From Kudoa neothunni (taxonomy: Eukaryota > Cnidaria), in NCBI GenBank assembly GCA_964304625.1, contig OZ199839.1:4960001-5024000 (forward strand): a stretch of 64,000 nucleotides of DNA. The letters are read 5' to 3'. Position 1 is the first letter of the stretch. Each line of letters begins with the position of its first letter. Below, piece by piece: positions 1 through 12,082 of the stretch. The notes beneath the pieces are model-generated. The model was not told where the DNA came from. It saw only the letters and a list, made by a program, of their open reading frames with translations, and made no database searches. The position numbers and the translations under genes were made by a program.

Positions 1-11
1 GTAAAAGAAAT

Positions 12-244
12 GGTAGAGGCTATTGGCACGGTAAAATTTAATCCTAAACGACATGTCCACTTTTGCAATGAGAACTTTTAATTTCAGCAACTCCAACTTA
101 TAAGCTGGATACAGATTTTATTTTTTAGGATCTGCTATATTTAATTATTTTAGCCCATCGCCATGCTCTTAGAGGTCAGTAATAATTAAATATATTAAAA
201 ATTAGTGTCACCTGAATAAATTTGCCGCGCCAATGGCCACTTCA
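12..244 (+). mobile_element. Palindromic MITE, copy 1 (Mutator-like by target duplication)
   Basis: Non-coding foldback element of about 233 bp. The left end (GAGGCTATTGGCACGG) and the right end are imperfect inverted repeats. It is flanked by a direct repeat AAAAGAAAT at 3-11 and 245-253, a 9-bp target-site duplication typical of Mutator-like elements. An inner inverted repeat (TATTTAATTATTTTAGCCC against GGTCAGTAATAATTAAATA) makes most of the element self-complementary. Two relatives lie at 10115-10344 (inverted) and 27318-27552. It has no coding capacity, so it depends on an autonomous partner that is not evident here. Confidence 0.8.
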
Positions 245-253
245 AAAAGAAAT

Positions 254-684
254 TGTGATGGTCATCGAATCAGGAGATGTGTATTTCTAAATTAATAAGC
301 AGATAAACATCGTATGGAAATAGAATATTCTTATTATTTTCATATTGAAAACCGGTTTTTAATAAAACTAAAAAAAGTAATACTGCACAACAAAATCAAA
401 ATATAACACTTAAGATTTCATTTATAAAATATTCTGATAGAAAGCAGCATAATTTATGATTAAATCTAATTATCTAACACCATGATTTTTCCGAATAAGT
501 TTTTTTACCATAAAAATAGTTAACACAAATAAAGGAATTAAATAGTCGATAATTATAGAAAAATTAATAGAGCGAAAAATATATGGCATTAAAAACAATA
601 TTTTGGTTCAATTTTGAGTCTAAATAAATTATAATATTAATACTTACAAAAGTATATATCATAAATAGCCATTTTTAATATTTA
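254..684. other. AT-rich spacer
   Basis: Spacer between the MITE and the Tc1/mariner element. I see no splice-compatible exons and no repeat structure in it. Confidence 0.5.
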
Positions 685-686
685 TA

Positions 687-1882
687 CCGGGTTTTGCGCC
701 CAATTTCGGATTTCGTGAGAACTAAATTCAGATGTTTTGCGCGCGTTAGTAAACTGTGAAAATAAAAATGGTTGGATACGCAAAACACACGAATGAAACA
801 AGGAGAAGAATGATTAAACTAGTTATCAAATAGGGAAGATCACAAAAAGAGGTAGCAGAAGATCTAGATGTTCCAAACTCAACTGTGAACGACATCGTTC
901 GAAGATTTCTAACAAGAGATTCTTTTGAAAATTTTCCGCGAGGTGGAGCTCAAAGAGTTATTTTTAAAGAAGAAATCAAGAGCAAATTGTTTGACTTGAT
1001 TAATGATGATTTCATCTTAACTCTTGCATCGATGGTTGAAAAATTATCATTAAATGTTAATACCGCAACTGTCTCGAGATGGTTGACATCCATGAACATG
1101 ACATTTAAAATGGTAAGAACCGTACCGCTGAGTAGGAATTCACATGATGTAAAGTTGGAGAGAAAAAATATGCTGAATGGTATACTCAACTTTTATTACC
1201 ACAAGATACAAAAATCTTATTTTTGTGGATTAAAGTCCCTTTTCTCTCCACGTGTTAAGAAATCACAGTAGGACCTTAAGAGGAACCACCCCTGATGCAG
1301 TAGTTCCGAACAATCGGAGAAATAGTGTCACAATGATATTAGCCATTAGCGGGAAAGATCTTTCTATTGCGAGGCTGTTTTTGGCTCAGTGAACACTGAA
1401 ATTTTTCAGTCATTTTTAAAAAAGGTGGAGGTAGCAATGGATGGACGAGATTTTATTGTTGCGATGGACAGTGTGAGATTCCATCATTCCAATGTTGAGT
1501 TTCACGACACATTTTTTTGAGAAATGCAATATCTTCCAAGATATTCACCATTTCCCAACCCTTACGAAGAGGTATTCCCCTTAATTAAATAAAGAGCAAG
1601 ACGAAATGGTCCAATTTGAGGAAGAATGATTTAATTAAAAGAATGGACAGTTCTGCCTCCTCAGTCATTGGAAGTGAAATTATAAAATTTTTTGAGCATT
1701 CGGAAACCTTTTTAGGGAAATGCTACTCGATGGAAGATGTTGCTCGAGATTAGAATAAGCAATTATTTATCATCTTTGCGGCAGTAATCACAAAGTTTTA
1801 CATTTTAAACATTCGTTTTTTATGCAGCGCAAAATATCCGAATTTGATTGTCGCGCAATCCGAAATTGGGAGAAAAACCCGG
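687..1882 (+). mobile_element. Tc1/mariner-family transposon, dead transposase, intact ends
   Basis: A 1,196-bp element bounded by TA target duplications (685-686 and 1883-1884) and ~27-bp inverted repeats. The left end starts CCGGGTTTTGCGCCCAATTT; the right end is its complement with few mismatches. The transposase would start at 768 and shows a helix-turn-helix N-terminus with a GGAQR basic hinge. Further on comes a catalytic-aspartate stretch (VAMDSVRFHH) and the LPRYSPFPNPYEE motif typical of the IS630/Tc1/mariner DDE domain. Stops interrupt the frame soon after the start, before the catalytic segment and near the end, so it is inactive. The well-kept ends suggest a fairly recent insertion or past mobilisation in trans. 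Confidence 0.85.
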
Positions 1883-1884
1883 TA

Positions 1885-2362
1885 ACTTTTTCAATTAAAA
1901 ATAAGTACACAAAATTAAGTACAAAACAAGTTTATACCTAATTTTTCAATGTAATTTTGACTGGGAAATTTCTCTTAAATTCTGTTCCATCGACTTATAG
2001 CAATTAATCAAATGAAAAATATTATAAAATGGAAACAATTCAAAGTAAATATACAAAAAACATGAAAGTAATAAATTTATTTTTTATGTTCAACCTACGC
2101 AGAATAATGCATGGATAGAAGTTTGGACAAAATGTACGAAATAGTTTTATTCACGCCCAATTCCGTACTCAATAATTATGATTTTACTTCAAAAATCCAA
2201 ATAAAAAATTTAAAATGAAGTGTTAAACAAATAAAACAATTTATTTATTCATTTAATACGAATAATTCAAAGAAAAATTTCATATTAAATCAAAAAAACG
2301 TCCCCAAATATAACAAAACTCAAAATTCGGTGAAAAAGCTCAACATATCAAGCATAAATACA
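1885..2362. other. AT-rich spacer
   Basis: No gene or repeat recognised. It contains the probable 3' UTR of the Kish gene at its right end. Confidence 0.5.
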
Positions 2363-2664
2363 TCAAACAATGAGAGTATAGACAGCCATTAGCAAACACA
2401 TCAGAGAGATGAATATACTTTTTCTTTCGCCTAGAAAGTGTCAAAAACCCCACTTTACACATCACATTTATACCTATACGAGCAGCTTTCCACAATATTC
2501 CGCGGAATCTAGACATACATTAGTTGAATCTGTAAAAGAAATGATGATCACCCCTTTTTGTGGTTATTCATAAAGTTTGGCCACAACTTCTTGATCGAAG
2601 CACATGTACAAATAATCAAAAGTGTCACAATAACAATTCCATTGAAATCGAAAATAGCAGACAT
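2363..2664 (-). CDS. tmem167: Kish / TMEM167 family Golgi membrane protein
   Basis: Small two-pass membrane protein of the secretory pathway. In flies and vertebrates the Kish family is needed for constitutive secretion at the early Golgi. Three exons are visible on the minus strand: 2664-2552, 2508-2474 and 2430-2363. The two introns of about 43 nt have GT/AG ends and compatible phases. Joined they give 71 residues, against 72 in human TMEM167A. The N-terminus MSAIFDFNG, the first membrane segment with the family LIICTCA core, the GILWKAARIGERKS loop and a hydrophobic C-terminal helix all match the family closely. No exon exceeds 40 codons, so simple ORF searching misses this gene. It is divergent from the cullin gene 550 bp away. 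Confidence 0.93.
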
Positions 2665-3215
2665 GAATTTGGAAATGAATTCCAGTGGATCGTGGAATTA
2701 ACGAATGGGTGTGTTTTGCGCAGTGCGCGTTAGTGTAATGATAATGCACTTTAGCTCAAGATTAGTTTTCAAGACAACACAATCAATTGTGATGTAACAT
2801 TTTATAATTTACGACAACAAAAATTTTGCAAGATTTTCAAAAATACCACTATACACAAATCATCCTCACATTCTTAAATTATCATCTTTTGAAACGTTTG
2901 GTGTTTAAAATAAATTAGATTAAATAATAAGAATGAAAAATATTGTCCAATTAAACCAATATTGATTGAATTTGGTTAATTTTGTAAATCGACCAATTTC
3001 GTGGCAATTTAGGAATTTTCGTTTTTAAGTTTAATCTCACATTAAATTAAAAAAATAGAATGAATCATCTTCATGAACTACAGATATACTATAATAAACG
3101 CAATTTTTAGATTAAATCAATAGTTGCTATCATAAATGTTTGTTCAATTTTATGCGCGTGCGCTAGTTTGCGATTCCAAAAAATTAAAACTAAGCTTTCG
3201 GTCCTAACACACAGG
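2665..3215. promoter_or_regulatory. Intergenic region between divergent Kish and cullin genes
   Basis: This 551-bp AT-rich interval must contain the promoters of both divergent genes. I recognise no core promoter element. A cytosine-rich run ending in CACAG at 3212-3214, one base before the cullin ATG, looks like a splice acceptor. Confidence 0.4.
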
Positions 3216-6200
3216 ATGGATTCATTTGAAATTTCTGCAGATGGAGGAGCTCCACAAACAGATTACATGGTAAAAACAATAAACTCTAAGAAGCCCTGCC
3301 CATTGAAGAAAATTCTTATCAACAATTACACCTCCACTTCGATCAGTGAGTTTTATAAGTTTCGATTCAATTAAACCGACACGAATTTTGACTATATTAA
3401 GAAGGAAAAAAATATCCAACGCTGTCAAACGATGATGCCATGTATATAGTTAACGAAATAGAAGAAAATTTGGAGAACATAATAATTGATGAACACTGTC
3501 CGGCTGAGACCTACACAGATACAGTTTATTTAGTTGAGCATTTGTGTTATTTGGGGGAAAATTTTGAGTTGAGTGAACAACTTGCCATTTTTATTCAATC
3601 GATTCCTACAAAAGTAATCACAAAAAATCATTTCATGCGATGTCTGTGTTGTGAGCTGATTTCAATCACAATATAGATGGATTTTGTTCAGGAATTTTTG
3701 AATAATGAAGTGCGAGAGGCAGTTTTTGAGGATATGGTTGACCAAACTAACCTTCTTGTGATATTCTTACAAAGGCTGAGAAATATCTACGATGCGTATT
3801 GTGTCGCAATTGTACTTGATTGAGTGGTTGGATATGTGTGAGTAGCAGTGGTTGTATTTAGAGGAGAGGTGTGAGTGTGTTATCGGTGTTGGAGAAAACC
3901 AATATAATTTCGCGCATTCCTCAACCATATTTTTGGTATTTTTTTCATTTCGTCCCCATAACAACCAAAACACGCTCTTTGATATCATTCAAATAGGGAT
4001 CAAGCTATTCAGAGTTTCGAAAGAAACGTTTTTCGCAAAAATGTTGTTCTCACTGCCACAATCCACTACATCGCATCAACCATTTTCAGCTTTAGGTAAT
4101 TACTCATATATGACAATTTTTTGAATTTTTTAACTATTAGAAAAAAGATTCTTTCCTCTCCGTCGGTAGAAGAAGTGATTGATGAGTTGAAAAGCACGGA
4201 TTTGGAAAATACTCTCATTTTTCAGATTTGCCAAATGACTATCGAAGTTGGCGTAAGTGTTTCATTTATACAAGCTCATGCTCATTCGATTATTAACCAT
4301 CCAGTTATTCACCGATTTCATTGAGGATACCATAGTGGATAAAACAGTTGATGACTATAGATACATAACCAAAAAACTCCGAACTAAGTTACCAGTATGT
4401 TCAAGCGTCTTTTTGATTTATCTGTTGTTAATTGATCACATCTGTTAGTTGCATGAGTATATTACGGTTGTGAAAGGAGTTTTAGAATACGAAGCATTAT
4501 TGTCGAAAAAGCTGTTTAGGAATTATTCTTGGTATGTTAATTTGAGTTGATTATTTTATTTTGATTGTTTTTTTAGTACTATGTTGTGTTTTGCTGTGAA
4601 GGATACTATGATTATTAATTTGCTAAAGGATATTTTCGAAAATGGTAAGCTGATGGGATTTATTCATTTTCCGCATAACGTTGAGTTTGGGGTTCATAGG
4701 GACCTCGATTTAATTATTTCAATAAGATTTGAAAAATTTTAGATGATAAATATAATTAAGTATAATATCTCATATTCTTCAAAATCTATGTTAATTGTTT
4801 ATTTTTTGTTTTAAAATAAGTTTTTCTAAGATTTTATATGTTGTAATAGTTGTCGCTATTGGCACAATTTTTCAATATAAAATAGCATCTACGCTTGTGC
4901 AGTATCAATTTTTAGTCGTAATAACTTTTATTTATAGTTAGTGTGTGAAATTAATTTTTCATAATATGCTATATTTTATTGTTTTTGGCTTATAGTAGTA
5001 TAAGGATTTGTAAGAAATAATAAATGTAATTAAGGATTTAATTTGAACTTTCTAATTATTTAATCATTAAAAAGTTTATTTGTATATTTTGAGTTAAATT
5101 TAATAAATTAATTTACAATTTGACTAAATGTATTTTATATTTTGTCGTTAAAAATGTGATAGAATGTATTCTTTTTTCAACTAAAAATCAATATTTTTTA
5201 TCGTTAGCGTTCGTATATGATTCTATACACTTATTTTGAATAGAATAATCCCGCTAATTAATTAGTCGAATGATATGTGCGCATAAAATTTTTAAAATCA
5301 CTGCGATTGTGAGTCCTAATTTTCATTGTTTTTATTGATATTAACTTATTTAAGAATATTTAATAATATTGTTGTTGAATCCCCATTCAATTAAAAATAT
5401 AAATTAGGGGGGTTTGAGGTTTGCAATGTTAATTTGCTCCTGTCATAATAAGGTTGCTCTGATACTATTTATCAAATGCACACAAAAGATCCAATTTTAA
5501 AATTTCCATCAAAGTTCAGTTTTGCATATGCGAACGTTGATGTCATTGATTAAGTAAGAATTCAGCTAAATATTAAAAAAATCTTGATTTGATTATATGA
5601 ATTATTTTGGATGATAAATAAGTAGAAAAAGAATTGAAAATTTACCGTCTTATGGGAAAATTGTTTGCAATATTGTGTTCAATTAAAATATTGATGTATA
5701 ATTTTTTTCTGTTAATTTTGTTTGAAAAAACGTAAAGAAAATGTGATAGGATAGACAAAACAAAATAAATTGATCTATTTAAATATTAATCAATTAGGTC
5801 GAGTATCATTAAATTTTGAGTTAATCATTAATTAAGTTATGCTACTTAACAGTTTTTTAAGAAATAAATTTTCATGGTATCAGAACAACACAAAAATTGA
5901 TAATGATAAGAAGTAAAATTTTGACGAGATAGCGTTAGTTTTTAATGTTAATAATAAGAAATAAAACAATGACAAGATAGGGCTAATTTTTAATAATAAT
6001 TAATTCAACGCGTGTTTAGAGTTGGATCAGTTACTTGGTTCAATGATCAATCCTTACACTGAACAATTACGTTTCATTTATGAAACCGTCCTAGATTGCA
6101 AACATTCCCTATCTGACCTTTCACAGGCTCTCAGTGCGGAAATACGAGTAATTTTGAATTTAATTATTGAGAATTTTAATTTTGAATTAAATTCTAGAAA

Positions 6201-8136
6201 ATTGGACACGCTTGTGCCAGCGATCCCCAGAAACAAGACCAACTCATTCCTAATATTCTTCATTTGAAACATGCGGCCGATATGGTAACAAGAACTTGTT
6301 TTAATTCCAATGAGGTGGTGGTGAAAAATGTCAAAAACGCTTTCACTGGTTTCGCCAATCAACAATCTGCACATATCGTGACTCATTTGGGTTGGTGTTT
6401 AATGATCTAGCAGATTTTGATATTTATTTTGTTAAGTGAAATATTTGGACAACCTAATAACCCTTCGAAACAAACACACTGTATTTTATTGATCAGCACA
6501 AACTTTCACTATTTTTGGTTTAAATTAGAATAATATTGACGTGAATAAGCTTGAAAACGAACTTTTAGTTCCGGTTTGCCGAACTTTGACTTTAATGAAA
6601 TATATTCACAGTAATTTAATCGAGTTGTGTCTACTGATATAACAATTCCTGTGGTCGTTAATAGGTAAAGATCATTTTCAACAGACCTACCAAAAATACT
6701 TGGCTCGACGTCTTCTCTCCAAAACTTACATCTCTATTGCGTTTGAGAAACGCATTTTAAAATATCTCAAAACCGGTATTTTACTGTTAATTTCCTGTTC
6801 CAATTTATTCATGTCTTATCTGTAGGATTTGGCGCTGAGGTCACTCACAAAATGGAAGGAATGGTACGAGATGTAGAAAAATCGCCATCTTTGAGTTCCC
6901 TCACTGTTGAGGATGTATATTTTTGGCAGCTGCGTTGCGAACTCAGCTATTTGTAGAGCAATGGCCCAAATGAGATTTTCTGTGATTGCACCTTGTTAAC
7001 CAAAAGTTTCTGGCCTCATAAATTCAATATGGCTCTTGTTCTACCTAATCAAGTTAATTGTTATAGTATCACTTTAAGGGTAGCTAATAATAAATATAAA
7101 AAATGTAGTTGGAAACGTTGAGACAATCATATGAAGACAAATTCCATGAAGAACACAATCACAAAAATCTCAAATGGAATCCTATCTACAGTGATGTTGT
7201 ACTTGCTTACAATACACCAAACGTATTGTTCATCACTATTCATTTCGTATTACATAACTCTATTTTTATATAGAATCAGTCGGTCCAAATACGTCTGTGT
7301 CTTCTACAAGCTTGCGTTGTATTGTTGTTCAATCGGCTTGAATCTCTTACTATATCGGAAGTTAGAAAACGAGTCAATATTAGTATTTTTTGATTAATTG
7401 CCGTTTCATGTTGATATTCTCATGTCGTTATTATTAGCTCACGATTATTATTTCAATAAAGCTCTGTCCACTTTACTCGATTTTAGCAATGGCTATAGTC
7501 TGTTGACAATCTCTGACGACAATCTTAAACAAGTACGGCCCCTTTTTTATTTGAATCTCTGTTAACACCGTGCTTAGAGTACAACCGATTTACCTTCTTA
7601 TCAATCCACCAGCGTTCTCAGCTTGAAAATCAATCTCCCTCCGAATAAGTCCTACATTGACATATCAGAAGATTTCTTTTTAAGTCTTGTATTATCTAAT
7701 ATAATCTTGCTTGAAACTAATAAAACTAATGAACAAATTGGTAGGATATTGCTTCTGGCCACCCCTCTGACGGCGCCAATAACAACCAAGATGATCCTCA
7801 TTCCAATCCTCAAGCTAAAATCTATCAGGTACTACATTAGGGTGTTAGTGTGGATTGGAGTGTTTGAAAATTGTTAAGATTGACTCATCGATTATGCGAA
7901 TCATGAAAAGTGTCGACATGATGAGTCATAAGAATCTCTTCGAAAATACCAGTGCTAAACTCGACTTTGAACTCACAGTAACTTGGTTTTGTGTGGCATT
8001 TCTAACAAGTAACTATTTGCTACAGGAAGAACTCTTCCAATCCAGAGTCAACGGCCTCGTTGATAGAGATTACATCAAGGAACATGAAGAAGAAGCTGGT
8101 ACGACCACCGAACTTCATTATTCCTATGTGCCTTGA
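3216..8136 (+). CDS. cul4: Cullin, closest to cullin-4 (CRL ubiquitin ligase scaffold), many exons
   Basis: Scaffold of a cullin-RING ubiquitin ligase. The N-terminus PLKKILINNY matches the start of CUL4 (KKLVIKNF). Cullin repeats follow in short exons to ~6.4 kb. Then comes the cullin-homology region: KYIHSKDHFQQTYQKYLARR (exons near 6567-6770), FGAEVTHKMEGMVRD, and LTKSFWPHKFNMALVLP (~6994-7050). The RBX1-binding region and winged-helix C-terminus end in LHYSYVP. The neddylation context RIMK is kept, with the acceptor lysine codon at 7906-7908. One intron is 1,375 nt (4645-6019) and another appears to be only 20 nt (6391-6410); the encoded spacing then matches human CUL4 to one residue. The protein is very divergent. 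The assignment to CUL4 rather than CUL3 rests on the N-terminus and is tentative; cullin identity is firm. Confidence 0.88.
4645..6019 (+). other. Large intron of the cullin gene
   Basis: GT-AG intron of 1,375 nt, about 25 times the usual length in this window. Both sides are phase 1 and join coherent cullin sequence. It is AT-rich. A stretch near 4850-4870 resembles the MITE terminus (CGCTATTGGCAC) but lacks the rest of the element. No exon or nested gene was seen. Confidence 0.7.
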
Positions 8137-9095
8137 TACTTTGATCTCGACCATTTACTATATTTTGTTGTTTCCGCGGTTTCCGCATTTCGAATTTATA
8201 TCGCAGTGAGACCTCGGCATTTCGACGTTTTGTTAGAGGGAGTATTCTAACACAAAATGTCAGGGTCTTTTGTGAGCGCACAATATACATTGGGGAAATT
8301 TCTTTTTTTGACGAAAACCTCGTCCACTGTGAGTTATTTTTCTCGTGTTAAATAAATACTCCATTAAAGGGTGGAGAAAATAAATCTGAATGACATTCAG
8401 TCGAATTCTTTCTGATTATGATATTACCTTATTTAATTAAAGGAATAAGGTATATTAACCATTATGAAAAGTTTATTCGTAACATTTTGTAATATTAGAA
8501 TTTTTGAAATTAAAACTATTAGATTAATTGCTGTGAACAGTCTCGGCCTGTTCTAAGTCAAAAAATTGTCGATTACTTCTAAATTAATCATTAAGACAGA
8601 TTAATGCGGTAGAATTGTTAACATTTTAATTGTATCCATAGGTAATATTTAATAAAGATTGTTGTTTATATATTCTTTAAGTTTTAAATAAATGAGGAAC
8701 AACATTCATGAGTCTTGAAGTTTTTGGAAGTTACCCGCAAAAAATAGTTGCTGGCCATATTACAAATAATTTTCTCTACTGGGGAAACCTACTATTGTAA
8801 CTTATAGAATGTTAGTAATAATTTCATAGAACCATTAAAACATAGTATTCATAGTTTGTTTTCGTGCTGCGTGTACCACACAAATTCATCGGTTGCATAA
8901 TGAAAACTACATTTTTAGATAGAAAGGGCCGCTTAATATTTTTGAATATATTAATTGACCAAAAAAACTACAGTCATTGTTCGGTTTTACGCATTTTTCT
9001 TGTCACATTTGTGAAAAAATAGCATTACTATGTTTAATGATTGAAAAAAATAAAATAACAGTAAGATTAAGATTAAGATTAAATAAATGTATAAC
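8137..9095. other. Noncoding spacer after the cullin
   Basis: AT-rich. The candidate poly(A) region of the cullin lies near 8340-8400. I see no supported exons on either strand. Confidence 0.45.
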
Positions 9096-9185
9096 CTGAT
9101 AAAATAATTCTTCAGCACCGCCCGAAATGATGCCAAACATACTATAAAGCACTGACATATTCTCCGAGTCCAATCCTAATGACAT
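9096..9185 (-). CDS. Possible first exon of an unknown gene
   Basis: A 30-codon open stretch starts with MSLGLDSENMSV and ends in GGAEELFYQ at a CAG|GTTATA donor. Amino-acid composition looks coding, and the third-base pattern differs from the flanking AT-rich DNA. No following exon in a compatible phase could be assigned with confidence: the nearest acceptor (near 9030) leads directly to a stop. It could be a chance ORF or a first exon with distant partners. Function not recognised. Confidence 0.22.
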
Positions 9186-9384
9186 TTTAAAAACGAACCA
9201 AAAATTGATAAAAAAGTTTTAAAAGCACCATCTAATTGTCATAAATCGTTAATTTACTAAAAGGGGTTAAAAGTTGTTTAATATTTTGTAGAAAATCGAT
9301 CATGCTCGAGCCGACGAAGTAAGAAATATTTTAAATTATTTCAACAAATTTTTGTCTTATTAAAATAGCTTTTTTTGATTGTAA

Positions 9385-9480
9385 TACAAGGTTAGAACCG
9401 GGATTCGAACGGGGGTTATTCGCAACAAAAGGTGGCAGTACCTACCGCATTATTCTCGATCGCGCATCTATGGTCGATAG
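9385..9480 (-). other. tRNA-like sequence (degenerate tRNA or tRNA-derived SINE head)
   Basis: On the minus strand a sequence GTTCGAATCCCGG, matching the internal B box and T-loop of tRNA genes, lies near 9400-9412. It is preceded about 35 nt upstream by GCGGTAGGTACTGCC, which resembles a D-arm. The T-stem has mismatches and no 7-bp acceptor stem could be paired. It is therefore not a functional tRNA as read; it may be a decayed tRNA or the head of a short interspersed element. Confidence 0.35.
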
Positions 9481-9489
9481 ATTATAACC

Positions 9490-10114
9490 TTCATAATCCA
9501 CTTGTTACATTAATTTTAAGTATTAATAATAATGTTTTCCTCAATTCATGCGATCACATTATATTAAATAATTTTACATATATATACCATATGTGCGCGC
9601 CAATAGGTACATAAAACCGGACGTAATCAATTTTACATACTTTACCGCGGACAAGAGGGGATTGCATAAAACCAGTTGACTACTTTATAAACTTTTTTCA
9701 AATAAATTTTTAATCGGTATTTTTTATTATCCCAAGATTATTTATGTCATAATATAAACACTTAATTGTGAAAAATTATTTTATAAAATAAAATTTGTAG
9801 CCAAGGACTTTTTTAAAAATCAACTAGCCAAACAGAGATTTGGCATAATCGACATGTATATAAATTCATTTACAATATTTTTATTTATACGTTGATTAAT
9901 TTTTGAAAGAATATTAAATAACTATAGGTGGTATAATTTTTGAGATATTTGTTGATTTTTATCATCAAAAATATGCACACAGTCATCAGCGTTCACTGCA
10001 CACTTTTTAGGGGAGTTGAAAAAAGGATGCGCAATAGAAATTAAATGTACAGCAACCATGCAACACATGCACACTTTATATACATTTAGATGATAGAGAA
10101 ATTATTTTTTTAAA
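9490..10114. other. AT-rich spacer
   Basis: I see nothing supported in this stretch beyond homopolymer runs and short AT repeats. Confidence 0.45.
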
Positions 10115-10344
10115 GACAATGGCTATTGATACGACATATTATATTCAGGTGTCAATATTAGTGACTGTGTGTATTTCTGACTCGCCGCTTTGCTCTCAAG
10201 GGCCAGAAATAATTAAACATGGCAGATTCTAAAAAAACTAAATCTGTATGCAGTCTGTAGGAAAGAGTTACTTCGATTAAAAATTCATACCTAGCAAGCG
10301 TGCATGACATTCAGGATTAAAATTCGCCGTGCCAATAACCTGTC
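10115..10344 (-). mobile_element. Palindromic MITE, copy 2 (inverted)
   Basis: This is the same foldback family as copies at 12-244 and 27318-27552, here in reverse orientation. The shared core GGCCAGAAATAATTAAAC is followed by the complement of the TCTGCTATATTTAATTA block. The right end CCGTGCCAATA is the conserved terminus. The left end has drifted (GGCTATTGATACG). No clean target duplication was found, so it is probably the oldest of the three. Ends are approximate. Confidence 0.7.
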
Positions 10345-11113
10345 AAGCTTGGTCTCTATTGGTCCATATCTTTATGCACAATAAACATTAATCGTTAGTT
10401 GCACAAAAACTAAGAAATTTTTCTACCAATAAAACAAATAGATTTATTATACATTATTTAACGCATATAAAAAAATTCTCTTGATTTACGTTCCATTTCT
10501 ATTGTCATTGCACAGTAAGCATATTCAACTTTGATTTTTGGGCGTTCAATGATTTTTTCCTTTGTTCTATGAAGCTAATAGAAACAGACAATGCGGCTCA
10601 TCACCAACACGTTGAGACACCTATTTTTTGAACATCGGCTTTAAATCACTGTTAAATTTCTCAAATATACTCAATTAAAAACCTAATCATATATACATAT
10701 ATGTGGTATTTGGATTTTTAAATTTTAGTATATTAAAATTCTGAATGCGCATATTTTTATCATCGGGAAGTGTTAGATACTTCAGATGAAAAATTTTATT
10801 GAAAAAATCCTCCAACCTTCATGTTAACTCTTCGAGAACTTAAATGCACAGCAGTAGTTATCAAATAATTGCTCTCATCCTATCCCAAATGAGATTTTAA
10901 CGGAAATGAGTAAGATAACCTACTTGTGAGGACTAATATTCCTCCAACACAAACCTACCCAATTCTTAACTTAGACAAGCAATTTATAGCTGATTATTTC
11001 TCTTGGTTTTATCAAGATTAAAAGTAAATAGAATAAAGCTGCAGATAATAGCGCAAAGAACAAATATTCCATCTAAATGACAACATTTATCGGGCTCAAA
11101 ATTTAGTTAATAT
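10345..11113. other. Spacer downstream of RPL9
   Basis: It includes the 3' flank of RPL9. No exons or repeats recognised. Confidence 0.45.
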
Positions 11114-11830
11114 CTAAGCAGTAATATGAGTCTTGGAGTAGACGTAGATACCGTCCAAGAACTTTCTAATATCACGGTTGTGAACACGAGCACATTGGTT
11201 AATTTGGGAAACTATAAAAAAATTAAAACCAATAACTAGCCATTGGAAAATTACCAGTCTTTGAAACAAGTTCGATATCGTTTCCTTCAATAATAACCTC
11301 GTCCTTCACTTTCCCCATGTACACGGAAACACCATCAGGAATAGTGATGTGTCTGGTGAGTTTTTGACCGATGTAGTTTCTGACTTCAAGAGATTTTTTG
11401 TCTGCAGCTATTACAATGTTGATGGGATAATGGGCATATACCAACTTCATAACATATTTAAATCCCTATAATAAACAATACCATCCATAAAAAAGTGGTC
11501 GGTAAAATAAGTAACTCACCTTGGTCACTCCAGTGATCATATTGTTGATGGAAGATTTCACAGTATTTACACATTGAACTTGTCTTTTGTTACCAAAGTA
11601 GACAGTTACGGAAATACATTTTTTGGACACTCTAGCAATGGTAATGTTAGAATGGGTGAAATCTCGCATGAGTTTCCCTCTAGGTCCTTCGACGTAAACT
11701 TTACGTCCATTGAGTCTGACTTGCACTAAACAAATACAAGATGGTTTTTATTGAATTTTAATTCAACCAGCAAAATTAACCTACCATCAGCTGGAATTTT
11801 AACGTTCTCGGTGATCGCAACACACTTCAT
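11114..11830 (-). CDS. rpl9: 60S ribosomal protein L9 (uL6)
   Basis: Large-subunit ribosomal protein that sits near the GTPase-associated centre. The start MKCVAITENVKIP at 11830 matches the family start. Later exons give KVYVEGPRGKLMRDF (11.68 kb) and NMITGVTK, then KLVYAHYPINIVI and DEVIIEGNDIELVS (11.25-11.45 kb). The final exon encodes NRDIRKFLDGIYV and ends at the TAG at 11114-11116. The family signature around the second alpha/beta repeat is clear. Four exons are separated by short GT-AG introns. It is head-to-head with RPS23 across 252 bp, so the two ribosomal genes probably share a bidirectional promoter. The reading frame stays open upstream of the ATG, but homology supports this start. 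Confidence 0.95.
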
Positions 11831-12082
11831 CTTACCAGAGGAATCGACACGCGATTCGCTTCCGAAGTAACCCGATAAATTAAAAGAGCTGAATTTCAAA
11901 CTAAAACATAACTCAGTTAATGTACACCTAAATGTCTTAAATTTACTATAATTTTAGCGTCATCTTAATATTTAATTCATTTTAATGAATCTTCTAAAAT
12001 ATACAATAAATTGTGCTCGCACCGACAATTAACGAGTTGTGGAGCACGCTTTTGTCGATACGCATTACGGTGTTTGATTGAG
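11831..12082. promoter_or_regulatory. Bidirectional promoter region of RPL9 and RPS23
   Basis: 252 bp separate two divergent ribosomal protein start codons. Both ATGs are directly preceded by AG (TGGTAAG|ATG and GATTGAG|ATG). A GTTTTAG acceptor-like site also lies about 80 nt upstream of RPL9. No TATA box or polypyrimidine TOP start could be assigned. Confidence 0.5.

Noticed and set aside
950-1189. Minus-strand open frame inside the Tc1/mariner element
   Set aside because: Antisense of the transposase helix-turn-helix region; no protein-like features.
4855-4880. CGCTATTGGCAC resembling the MITE end inside the cullin intron
   Set aside because: Only about 12 bases match and the internal palindrome and second end are missing; chance or a very old remnant.
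9385-9480. Functional tRNA gene
   Set aside because: T-stem mismatches and no pairable acceptor stem; kept only as a tRNA-like sequence.
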